From Actinocrinis sp035653575 (lineage in GTDB: Bacteria; Actinomycetota; Actinomycetes; Streptomycetales; Catenulisporaceae), in contig NZ_DASRBQ010000156.1 in assembly GCF_035653575.1 (NCBI RefSeq), positions 1 to 64,000 on the forward strand: a stretch of DNA of 64,000 nt, in the 5' to 3' direction. Position 1 is the stretch's first letter. Every line of letters starts with the position of its first letter. The position numbers and the translations under genes are program-made. Below are positions 36,352 through 44,027 of the stretch, piece after piece. Below the pieces are notes generated by a model. That model did no database searches. It saw only the letters and a list, made by a program, of their open reading frames with translations, and had not been told where the DNA came from.

Positions 36352-38118
36352 TTAGTCTTTGATCTCGCACAGGACCGCTCCGGCGGTGACGCCGGTGCCG
36401 ATCTGCGCGGTCAGCGAGACCACGGTGCCGGCCTTGTGTGCCAGCAGCGGCTGCTCCATCTTCATCGCCTCGAGCACCACGACCAGGTCCCCGGCGGCGA
36501 CCTGCTGGCCCTCGGTCACGGCGACCTTGACGATGGTGCCCTGCATCGGGGAGGTCAGCGCGTCCCCGGTCACCGCGACCGCCGCCCGGCCGCCGCCGGC
36601 GCGCTTCGGGGCTGCACGCCGCACGGCGCCGGCGCCCGCGCCTGGTGCGGGGGCGAGCGTAGCGGGCAGCACCACCTCCAGGCGCCGCCCGCCGACCTCC
36701 ACCGTCACGCTCTGGCGCTCTTGCGTCTCCGGCGCCTCGCCGATCGGCCCGTCGTAGGCGGGCAGCTCCAGCTGCGCCTCGGTCTCGATCCAGCGGGTGT
36801 GCACGCTGAACGGCTGCGCGGGGTCGGCTGGCGCGAACGCCGGATCATCGAGCACCGCGCGGTGGAAGGGCAGCACCGTGGCCAGCCCCGCGACCTCGAA
36901 CTCCGCCAGCGCGCGGCGGGCGCGGGCCAGGGCGTGCGCGCGGTCGCGGCCGGTGACGATCAGCTTGGCCAGCAGCGAGTCGAACGCCTGCCCCACCACG
37001 CTGCCGGTCTCGACCCCGGCGTCCACCCGCACCCCCGGGCCCTGCGGGGTGCGCCACGTGGTGATCGTGCCGGGGGCGGGCAGGAAGGAGCGGCCCGGAT
37101 CCTCCCCATTGATCCGAAACTCGATGCTGTGCCCGCTCACCTGCGGGTCGTCGTACCCCAGCGGCTCGCCGGCGGCGATGCGCAGCTGCTCGACCACCAG
37201 ATCCAGCCCGGTGACCTGCTCACTGACCGGGTGCTCGACCTGCAGGCGGGTGTTGACCTCCAGGAACGAGATCGTGCCGTCCTGGCCCACCAGGAACTCG
37301 CAGGTGCCCGCCCCCACGTACCCGGCCTCTTTGAGGATCGCCTTCGACGCCGAGTACAGCTGCTCGACTTGCTCGTCCGACAGGAACGGGGCCGGGGCCT
37401 CCTCCACCAGCTTCTGGTGCCGCCGCTGCAGCGAGCAGTCCCGCGTGGAGACCACCACCACGTTGCCATGGGTGTCGGCCAGGCACTGGGTCTCCACGTG
37501 CCGCGGGCGCTCTAGGTACCGCTCCACGAAACACTCACCGCGCCCGAATGCCGCGACCGCCTCGCGTACCGCGGAGTCGTACAGCTCCGGGATCTCCTCA
37601 AGCGTGCGGGCCACCTTCAACCCCCGCCCGCCGCCACCGAATGCCGCCTTGATCGCCACCGGCAGCCCGTGCTCGCGCGCGAACGCCACCACCTCGTCGG
37701 CCCCGGACACCGGCTCGCTGCTGCCGGCCACCAGCGGCGCCCCCACCCGTGCGGCGATGTGCCGCGCCGAGACCTTGTCCCCCAACGCCTCGATCGCCGC
37801 GGGCGGCGGACCGATCCACACCAGCCCCGCGTCGATCACTGCCTGCGCGAACGCCGCGTTCTCGGAGAGAAACCCGTACCCCGGGTGTACCGCATCCGCC
37901 CCCGAGGCGCGCGCCGCCGCCAACACCTTTTCTACCGACAAATACGACTCCGCTGCGGTCTCACCCCCCAACGCGAACGCCTCATCCGCCACCCGCACGT
38001 GTACCGCATCGCGATCCGGCGCCGCGTACACCGCTACCGAACCGATGCCTACATCCCGACACGCCCGCGCCACCCGTACCGCGATCTCCCCACGATTCGC
38101 GATCAGCACCTTGCGCAC
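36352..38118 (-). CDS. Acyl-CoA carboxylase alpha chain (biotin carboxylase + BCCP)
   Basis: 588 residues from the GTG, preferred because AGGGAG lies 5 bases upstream and the protein then starts MRKVLIANRGEIAVRVARAC like its relatives; an ATG five codons earlier (38133) is the alternative. Biotin carboxylase domain 1-450: ATP loop AAFGGGGRGLK, HPGYGFLSEN, EVNTRLQVEHPVSE with catalytic residues. After a Pro/Ala/Arg linker comes the biotinyl domain with EAMKMEQ. It serves acetyl- and propionyl-CoA carboxylases by pairing with beta chains such as PccB in this window. The stop is TAA, rare here. Confidence 0.95.
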   Translation of the reverse strand: MRKVLIANRGEIAVRVARACRDVGIGSVAVYAAPDRDAVHVRVADEAFALGGETAAESYLSVEKVLAAARASGADAVHPGYGFLSENAAFAQAVIDAGLVWIGPPPAAIEALGDKVSARHIAARVGAPLVAGSSEPVSGADEVVAFAREHGLPVAIKAAFGGGGRGLKVARTLEEIPELYDSAVREAVAAFGRGECFVERYLERPRHVETQCLADTHGNVVVVSTRDCSLQRRHQKLVEEAPAPFLSDEQVEQLYSASKAILKEAGYVGAGTCEFLVGQDGTISFLEVNTRLQVEHPVSEQVTGLDLVVEQLRIAAGEPLGYDDPQVSGHSIEFRINGEDPGRSFLPAPGTITTWRTPQGPGVRVDAGVETGSVVGQAFDSLLAKLIVTGRDRAHALARARRALAEFEVAGLATVLPFHRAVLDDPAFAPADPAQPFSVHTRWIETEAQLELPAYDGPIGEAPETQERQSVTVEVGGRRLEVVLPATLAPAPGAGAGAVRRAAPKRAGGGRAAVAVTGDALTSPMQGTIVKVAVTEGQQVAAGDLVVVLEAMKMEQPLLAHKAGTVVSLTAQIGTGVTAGAVLCEIKD

Positions 38119-38197
38119 GTCAGGCTCCCTCATCCCAAATTCCGAGAAGACCCCTTGAGTGTAGGCAGGCGTGAGAAGCCGCCGCCCGGAGGGATCA

Positions 38198-38251
38198 CTA
38201 CTGAAGGTGCCGCCACTTGTTGTATGCGGCCCACAACCAATCCTGCTGCAT
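38198..38251 (-). CDS. 17-codon micro-ORF ahead of carboxylase gene
   Basis: ATG to TAG encodes MQQDWLWAAYNKWRHLQ. AAGGAG lies exactly 7 bases upstream of the ATG, one of the best ribosome sites in the window, and the ORF is the first downstream of the presumed carboxylase promoter, 79 bases before the chosen carboxylase start. The peptide is aromatic (three Trp, one Tyr) with a plausible amphipathic helix. It could be a regulatory leader peptide or a functional microprotein. I do not recognise a family; confidence rests on the ribosome site. Confidence 0.5.
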   Translation of the reverse strand: MQQDWLWAAYNKWRHLQ

Positions 38252-38392
38252 TACGCGTCTCCTTGTAATGAGGTGGGCGCTATGGTTCTTCTCACAGGGG
38301 ACGTAAGGTACGAAGCCGAATGACGTCCCGGTGCGGAAAGAGAAGACCGAAGCAGACGACGCGATCGGCGCGTTAGGGGAGGGTGGCGGCGA

Positions 38393-39067
38393 GTGTCCAT
38401 ATCCGGCGGCTCGCTCGAGACGAGCAGGACGGACCGGCTCAAGGCGCAGGGCGCCTCGATGCTGGCCGAAATGCGGGTCGCGGCCGAGGTCACCGTCTTC
38501 GTCGTCGCCCTGATCTGGGTGGTGCAGGCGTTCAACGCCGCCGACGGATACCGCCTTGACGCTCAGTACGGCATCGTCGCGCGCAGCATCCCCTCGTTGC
38601 CGCACATCATCACCGCGCCGTTCCTGCACCTCGGCCTCGATCACATCGAGAGCAACACGCCGCCACTGGCGCTGCTGACCTTCCTAGCCGCGCTTGGCGG
38701 CATCAAACGGTTCGTGTACGCCGCCGCGATGATCATCGTGGTCGGCGGACTCGGCACGTGGCTGGTCTCGCCGTCGAACAGCGATACTGTCGGAGCGAGC
38801 GGTCTGATCTTCGGACTGCTCGGCTATGTCGCGGTGCGCGGCCTGTTCGCCCGCTCGCTGTGGCAGGGGGTCTGGCAGATCGCGGTGGGTGTCGCCGTGT
38901 TCGTCTACTACCAGTGGACACTCGTTCTGCTGTACCCGTCCGCGACCGTCACTGCAATGCACATCTCCTGGCAAGGGCATCTGTGCGGCCTGCTTGCCGG
39001 GATTCTCGCCGCAGTGCTGATGTGGCGGCGCGGTAGACGACTCGACGACGAGCCGGAACCCGCCTGA
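38393..39067 (+). CDS. Rhomboid-family intramembrane serine protease
   Basis: 224 residues, six or so helices. Catalytic dyad: S136 in VGASGLIFGLLGY and H196 in ISWQGHLCGLLAG; the oxyanion-side motif HLGLDHIESN (H84, N88) is also present. Such proteases cut transmembrane segments within the membrane; no substrate is indicated. GGGAGGG lies upstream of the GTG. It diverges from the carboxylase/micro-ORF transcript. A GGGACGT...ACGTCCC dyad (38298-38329) lies in the shared upstream region. Confidence 0.9.
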   Translation: MSISGGSLETSRTDRLKAQGASMLAEMRVAAEVTVFVVALIWVVQAFNAADGYRLDAQYGIVARSIPSLPHIITAPFLHLGLDHIESNTPPLALLTFLAALGGIKRFVYAAAMIIVVGGLGTWLVSPSNSDTVGASGLIFGLLGYVAVRGLFARSLWQGVWQIAVGVAVFVYYQWTLVLLYPSATVTAMHISWQGHLCGLLAGILAAVLMWRRGRRLDDEPEPA

Positions 39068-39103
39068 CCCACCTACCTAGTCCCGATTCAGTCCCGACCC
39101 GGA

Positions 39104-40720
39104 GTGGCGCCAGTCGTGCCGATACCCCCGAAAAACCCCTCACGCGTGTTCCGCACCGCCCCCGCAAAGGCGGCGCTGGCGGTGGGCGGTGCCGCCGTCG
39201 CCGCCTGCGCCCTGCTGGCCTTCCCGGCGGCGGCCTCGGCAGCGTCCGGCTCGGCGGACCTCCTTATCCGGCCGTCGCATCCGTTTCCGAGTTTCAGCTT
39301 CCCGGTACCGCCGCCGACCACACAGTTCCCGACCTCCGGCGGCTCGACCATCGTCCCGGTGGGCGTGAAGAAGTCGAGCGCGCCGAAGCACTCGGATCAG
39401 CCCCAGTTCAGCTACGTCTCCACGTTCTCGCCACAGCCGGCGGCCTCAAGCGCGCCCGCGAACACCGCGAGCGCGAGCTGTCTCGCGAACGGCCAGCCGG
39501 TCCCGGGCCCGCGCGGTGACCTGGACCTTCCGGGCATCAACGGCACGTCGCAGGACCCCGGCCACACCGGCGCGCTGCCGATCAACACGCTCGGCCCGAC
39601 GGCGATGCTGCCGCCGCAGATCGACTCGGCGAATCTCGCGCAGCTCAAGGTGACTCGGCCCGTAGACGCGACCTCGACGAACCTGTCGATGGTGGCCAGT
39701 TCCGGCTACCGGTTCCCATGCGTGCACATCGAGGTCGGCCCGGGGCAGGGCTTCGCGAACGCCGAGTACGCGCTCGTCAACGCGGGTCTGGTCGCGGACG
39801 ATCGGTCGGGTTCGACGGAGACCCTGACGTGGACGTACTCGACGATCCTGTGGTCTTACACGCTGCCGGGCTCGACGACCGTGCACCAGGGCTCGGGTGA
39901 GATCAACGCGCAGCCTGACCGGACGACCACCTCGCTCGTAACGGACTCGAAGGCGGTAGCGGCGGGGACGATTGGCCTGACGCTCGTCGTCTCACTTGGG
40001 TTGATCGCGCTGTACATCATCGGTAGGCGCCGCCACAAGGCGCGGTACCGCGCGCGCTACTACCGACGCGCGGCGATCCGTGCAGAGCGCGAGGGGATGC
40101 CTGCGGCGCCGGTGTTCGCGATGCAGGCGACCGAGCCGGTCGAGCCGGCTGAGTCAGCCGAGATCTGGGAGCCGCAGCCGGGCGAAGCCGTGGACGTTGT
40201 GGAGGCTGCCGAGGTCGCCGAAGCTGGGGAGGCCGTCGTCGAGGAATCGGAGCTCGCCGAAGAACTGGAGTCGAAGTCCGAACCGGAAGCGGAACCGGTG
40301 GCGGTCGCGGAACCAGGCGGGGCGAAGAGCGAGCCGGAAGCCGAAAGCGAGCCCGCAACCGAGGACGTAGACGGCAAGTCCGACGCAGCGGATCAGCCGG
40401 AGGAGCCCGTCAAGGCGCAGCAGTCCGTTGAGGCTCAGGAGCCCGCCGAGCCGGAAGAGCCCGCCGAGCCGGAAGAATCGGCCGAACCGGAAGAATCGGC
40501 CGAACCGGAAGAACCAGCCGCAGCCGAGAAGCCGGCTGAGCCCGAGGAACCAGCCGCGGCCGAGGAGCCGGCTGAGCCCGAGGAACCAGCCGAGGTCGAA
40601 GCCTCCGCGTCGGCTGAGGAACCGGAATCGGAAACGGAGTCGGAGTCCTCAGCGGAGCCGAGCGAGTCGGAAGCCGAACCGGTACCGGGCGACGATCACG
40701 AACCGGCCGCTGCTCGCTAA
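39104..40720 (+). CDS. Type I membrane protein with long Glu/Pro cytoplasmic tail
   Basis: 538 residues. Signal peptide (AALAVGGAAVAACALLAFPAAASAASG), an extracellular domain of about 260 residues with only two cysteines and a Ser/Pro-rich start, one transmembrane helix (AAGTIGLTLVVSLGLIALYIIG, near 295-316), a basic stop-transfer segment (RRRHKARYRARYYRRAAIRAER), then about 210 residues of extremely acidic sequence built from AEPEEP-type repeats. Two GTGs are possible starts (39104 and 39116). Family unknown. The acidic tail following a basic patch suggests a cytoplasmic docking or phase-separating element, which is inference. Confidence 0.75.
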   Translation: MAPVVPIPPKNPSRVFRTAPAKAALAVGGAAVAACALLAFPAAASAASGSADLLIRPSHPFPSFSFPVPPPTTQFPTSGGSTIVPVGVKKSSAPKHSDQPQFSYVSTFSPQPAASSAPANTASASCLANGQPVPGPRGDLDLPGINGTSQDPGHTGALPINTLGPTAMLPPQIDSANLAQLKVTRPVDATSTNLSMVASSGYRFPCVHIEVGPGQGFANAEYALVNAGLVADDRSGSTETLTWTYSTILWSYTLPGSTTVHQGSGEINAQPDRTTTSLVTDSKAVAAGTIGLTLVVSLGLIALYIIGRRRHKARYRARYYRRAAIRAEREGMPAAPVFAMQATEPVEPAESAEIWEPQPGEAVDVVEAAEVAEAGEAVVEESELAEELESKSEPEAEPVAVAEPGGAKSEPEAESEPATEDVDGKSDAADQPEEPVKAQQSVEAQEPAEPEEPAEPEESAEPEESAEPEEPAAAEKPAEPEEPAAAEEPAEPEEPAEVEASASAEEPESETESESSAEPSESEAEPVPGDDHEPAAAR

Positions 40721-40727
40721 CCGGCCG

Positions 40728-41963
40728 TTACCGGAAGATCCCGGTGTGCCCGAGCGAGTACCGGCCGGGCTGCGGATACACGCACAGACCGTGCGGTCCG
40801 CTGCCCACCGGGATACGCGCGATGAGATGCCCGTCGATCGTCGAGATCGCGTACACCTCCGCGTTGTACCGCCCCGTCAGCCACAACACCGTGCCGTCCG
40901 CTGACACGCCGCCCATATCCGGGCTCGCCTTACCCGGAATGCGCCACAGCGCCTTCACCGAGCGCGTCGCGAAGTCGAGCACAGAGATCGAGCCCTCGCC
41001 ACGGTTCGACACGTAAAGCGACTTGGAATCCCGGCTCACATACAAGCCATGCGCGCCGAGCCCGGTGTGGATGAAACCGGTCACCTTGAAGTTGTCGCCG
41101 TCGAGCGTCCACAGCCCATTCGTCGCCATGTCCGCGACGTACCAGACCGAGCCGTCGGGAGCTATCTTCACGTCCTGCGGCATCGCGCCCGACTTCAGCG
41201 TGACGACCCCGAGCAGCTTGTGCGCCGCCGTGTCCACCTTGAGCAGTTGGCCGGAGAACTCGCATGACGCGATGAAGTACGTGCCATCCGGCGAGAAGTC
41301 CGCGTGGTTCACGCCTGCGCACGGCACCGGCAGTATGTCCTGGATCGCCATCGTGTGCGGGTCACGGAACACGATCTGTCGGTTCGCCTCCGCCATCACC
41401 ATGGCCGACTTGCCATCCGGGGTGAAGTAGAGGTTGTACGGGTCATTCACCGGCACCGGCTTGCCGAACGCACCGGTGCGCGGGTTGATCGGCGTGAGCG
41501 AGTTACCGAGGTCGTTGTTCACCCACAGCGTTTGCAGATCCCAGCTCGGTACGACGTGCTGAGGCTGATGCCCTACCGGTACCGTGCGCACAACCTTGTA
41601 CGTCGCCGGGTCGATGACTGAGACCGTGTCCGAGTTGCTGTTCGGTACGTACACGTACGACGGCATGCCCTTCACCGCGTCGGACAGCTGATTCGGTCGA
41701 TCGGCGGCGTAAAGGTCCTCGGGATTGTATTCAGGCATGCCCGCGAGACCCGACCGAAGCTGAATCGTCGGGGACGGAGACAGCGAGGCACCGCTTCCGG
41801 TCCGACGCGGCGTGCCGACCGCCGCCGCGCCTTGCGTCGTGTGTGAGCTGGCCGCCGAGCCGTTCGTCCCCGAACCGAACAGCGCACAGCCGCCGACCAC
41901 CACACCTGCCGCCACGACGGCCGCGCCGCCCAACAAAGCCTGGCGTCGGCTGAGACTGTTCAC
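40728..41963 (-). CDS. Tat-exported lipoprotein with YVTN/YncE-type beta-propeller
   Basis: 411 residues. Twin-arginine signal SRRQALLGGAAVVAAGVVVGGC gives a lipidated Cys near residue 26. After a Ser/Ala/Thr linker comes a propeller with the characteristic blades: YVPNSNSDTVSVIDPATYKVV, VNNDLGNSLTPINP, YVSNRGEGSISVLDF. Such proteins bind ligands or partners; no catalytic motif is seen. Its GTG overlaps the stop of the deacetylase-like lipoprotein upstream (GTGA), so the two are made together and both end up anchored outside the membrane. Confidence 0.88.
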   Translation of the reverse strand: MNSLSRRQALLGGAAVVAAGVVVGGCALFGSGTNGSAASSHTTQGAAAVGTPRRTGSGASLSPSPTIQLRSGLAGMPEYNPEDLYAADRPNQLSDAVKGMPSYVYVPNSNSDTVSVIDPATYKVVRTVPVGHQPQHVVPSWDLQTLWVNNDLGNSLTPINPRTGAFGKPVPVNDPYNLYFTPDGKSAMVMAEANRQIVFRDPHTMAIQDILPVPCAGVNHADFSPDGTYFIASCEFSGQLLKVDTAAHKLLGVVTLKSGAMPQDVKIAPDGSVWYVADMATNGLWTLDGDNFKVTGFIHTGLGAHGLYVSRDSKSLYVSNRGEGSISVLDFATRSVKALWRIPGKASPDMGGVSADGTVLWLTGRYNAEVYAISTIDGHLIARIPVGSGPHGLCVYPQPGRYSLGHTGIFR

Positions 41964-42799
41964 CGGTGTGCTACCTCCGGGATCGAGAGGGGCTGCGGGA
42001 AGAGCTCGGAAGCCGTGACGGCCTGCAAGCCGCGCGTGCGCAGGCCGTCCAGGATCGCCGGTAGCGCGGTGACGGTCCCGGCGTGGCCCAGGTGCATGGA
42101 GACCACGTCACCGGCGTGCACCGCTGACAGCACGTTGTGCACGACCGCGTCCGCGCCGGGATCGGTGTAGTCGAGCGAGTCGAGGTCGTACGAGAGCACC
42201 GTCTGATAACCGGCGCGTACTGCCGCCGCGCGGACCGTAGCCGTCGCGTGCTGGGCTTGCGACGGGCGGAACCAGCGGCCGCGCGAGCCGGTCAACTGCT
42301 GCAGCCGCGCCGCACAGTCCTCGATCTCTGCGTAGGCGGCGTCCGCGCTGAGCGCGTCGATGTTGATGTGATGCTCGGTGTGATTGCCGAGTTCATGGCC
42401 GCCGTCAAGCACTCGGCGTGCCATCTGTGGATACGTGCCAAGCCACCGACCGACAGCTAGGACCGTGACACGCGCGCCGGCCCGCTCTGCCTCAGAGAGC
42501 AATGCGGTAGCGAGTGACGGCGTGCCGTCGCCATGAAACGTAAGGGCGACGCCGTTAGCGACGGCGGCACGCGGTACCGCGCTCCCGGATGCGGAGACGG
42601 TGACCGATGGACCCGTGCCCGACGCCGTGGAGGTTGCGGAAGGCCCCGGCCGCCCGGTGCTGGCTGCGTGACCCCCTCCGCCCGCCGACGAGCAACCTTC
42701 CGTCGCAGCCGCGACCGCACAGGCCGTCCAGGCTGCGCGCAAGGCGTCCCTGCGTGACAAGGACAGGATGCGCCACGGCTCGTCCTCCGGGACACTCAC
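41960..42799 (-). CDS. Tat lipoprotein with divergent polysaccharide deacetylase (NodB) fold
   Basis: 279 residues. N-terminal SRRDALRAAWTACAVAAATEGC resembles a Tat lipoprotein signal. The NodB domain covers about 85-275: the usual TFDDG motif 1 is here TFHGDG, so the catalytic-base Asp is not in its normal place; motif 2 NHTEHH keeps metal-type histidines; motif 3 is WFRPSQ and motif 5 is near MHLGHAG. It may be catalytically altered or binding-only. Coupled to the propeller lipoprotein gene. It starts at GTG. Confidence 0.85.
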   Translation of the reverse strand: MSVPEDEPWRILSLSRRDALRAAWTACAVAAATEGCSSAGGGGHAASTGRPGPSATSTASGTGPSVTVSASGSAVPRAAVANGVALTFHGDGTPSLATALLSEAERAGARVTVLAVGRWLGTYPQMARRVLDGGHELGNHTEHHINIDALSADAAYAEIEDCAARLQQLTGSRGRWFRPSQAQHATATVRAAAVRAGYQTVLSYDLDSLDYTDPGADAVVHNVLSAVHAGDVVSMHLGHAGTVTALPAILDGLRTRGLQAVTASELFPQPLSIPEVAHR

Positions 42800-42864
42800 G
42801 CACCGACCCTATGTGAGGCGGAGTCAGCAGGTAATCGCCCCTTTCGGCTAACAGAGTGAAGCGA

Positions 42865-43644
42865 TCAACCCTTCAGGGGATCTGGCCACAGATCGGCGAC
42901 CGAGATGCCGAACTCGGCGAGCATCTGCCGCAGCAGCGGCAGCGAAAGACCGATCACGTTCGACGGATCGCCGCCGATCGACTCGACGAACGATCCGCCG
43001 ATCCCGTCCAGCGTGAACGCTCCGGCCACGTTCAGCGGCTCGCCGGTGGAGACATAAGCCTCGATCTCGGCGTCCGAGATGTCGGCGAACTGGACCAGTG
43101 TCGCGCCAGCGCGGGTGACCTCGCGCCAGTCACCACCTCGGTCGCCCGTACCGCTACCGCCGCTGCTGCTGCCGGTGCCGCCACTGCCGTCAGCCCCGGC
43201 CCCGGCATCGCCTGCGCCGTCGCTCTCGACCGCACTGGCATCCTCGGTGGACAAAGCAGCCTGTTCAGGCGTGGCCTCCGCGTCAGTGACCGCGTCAGCA
43301 TCCGTGGGTCGGGTGTCGATCAGGCAGTGTCCCGTGACGAGAATGCCCTCCCGCCCCCGCATCGTCTTCCACCGCCTGATGGCGTCCTCGGCATCGGTCG
43401 GCTTCCCGAGCGCGTTGCCGTCCAGGTCGAGCACCGAGTCACAGCCGATCACCAGCGCGCCCGGCTCCACTCGCCTGGCCACGGCGCGCGCCTTGGCCCG
43501 CGCCAGGACCAGCGCCAACTCGACCGGGCTCGTGGCGTCGAAGGCGTCCTCGTCTACGCCGCTGACGATCGCCTCCGGCGCGAAGCCCGCGTTGCGTAAC
43601 AGGGTCAGTCGCGCGGGCGACTGGGAGGCCAGTACGAGTCTCAA
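42865..43644 (-). CDS. maf: Maf-family nucleotide pyrophosphatase with low-complexity insert
   Basis: 259 residues against about 200 for the family. The start is a TTG, fixed by the canonical N-terminus MRLVLASQSPARLTLL. The conserved catalytic Asp is in VIGCDSVL, with GKPTDAEDA and NVAGAFTLDGIGG further on. Maf proteins hydrolyse non-canonical or modified NTPs and can inhibit septum formation. Between TRPTDADAVTD and GDWREVTRAG there is an insert of about 55 Ala/Ser/Gly/Asp/Glu residues in a surface loop. It lies between the lipoprotein pair and the carboxylase genes, as in streptomycetes. Confidence 0.93.
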   Translation of the reverse strand: MRLVLASQSPARLTLLRNAGFAPEAIVSGVDEDAFDATSPVELALVLARAKARAVARRVEPGALVIGCDSVLDLDGNALGKPTDAEDAIRRWKTMRGREGILVTGHCLIDTRPTDADAVTDAEATPEQAALSTEDASAVESDGAGDAGAGADGSGGTGSSSGGSGTGDRGGDWREVTRAGATLVQFADISDAEIEAYVSTGEPLNVAGAFTLDGIGGSFVESIGGDPSNVIGLSLPLLRQMLAEFGISVADLWPDPLKG

Positions 43645-43751
43645 GATCGCTGCTTTCCGGTCGCCGGATGATCAGATGGTCGGATGCCGTGCCGTGCCGA
43701 GGTCCTCATGGCTGGCGCGTCAACGATTCAACGCCCGACGCGCCAGCGCAA

Positions 43752-44027
43752 TCAGCGCGGGAGTGCGGAGGCCCGCCAGCCGCCGGGGGACGGCCTGCCG
43801 GGCCAGCGCATGTTCCGCGAGCGCTCCGTCCAGCCGGAGAGCTTCGGCGGCGCGGCCGGCTCGCCGACCGCCCCGGCCGCCTGACCCGCGATCACCGCGA
43901 CCAGCGCCGCGAGCTCCTCCGGACTCGGCTGGCCGCGCACGACCTTAAGCAGCGCCGCGTCCTGCGTGCTCTCCGTGCCGTTCGCTTCCGAAGTCGCGTT
44001 CGTCACCATGGCCCCGATCGTCGTCAC
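43752..44027 (-). CDS. Acyl-CoA carboxylase epsilon subunit
   Basis: 91 residues from the GTG that overlaps the pccB stop (GTGA); an ATG six codons in (44009) is the alternative. The core LLKVVRGQPSPEELAALVAVIAG matches the short RGxPTxEELAAL motif of actinobacterial AccE/PccE proteins, which bind and stimulate the beta chain. The C-terminus is basic with Trp residues (WTERSRNMRWPGRPSPGGW). Small subunit of the same carboxylase as its neighbour. Confidence 0.85.
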   Translation of the reverse strand: MTTIGAMVTNATSEANGTESTQDAALLKVVRGQPSPEELAALVAVIAGQAAGAVGEPAAPPKLSGWTERSRNMRWPGRPSPGGWRASALPR

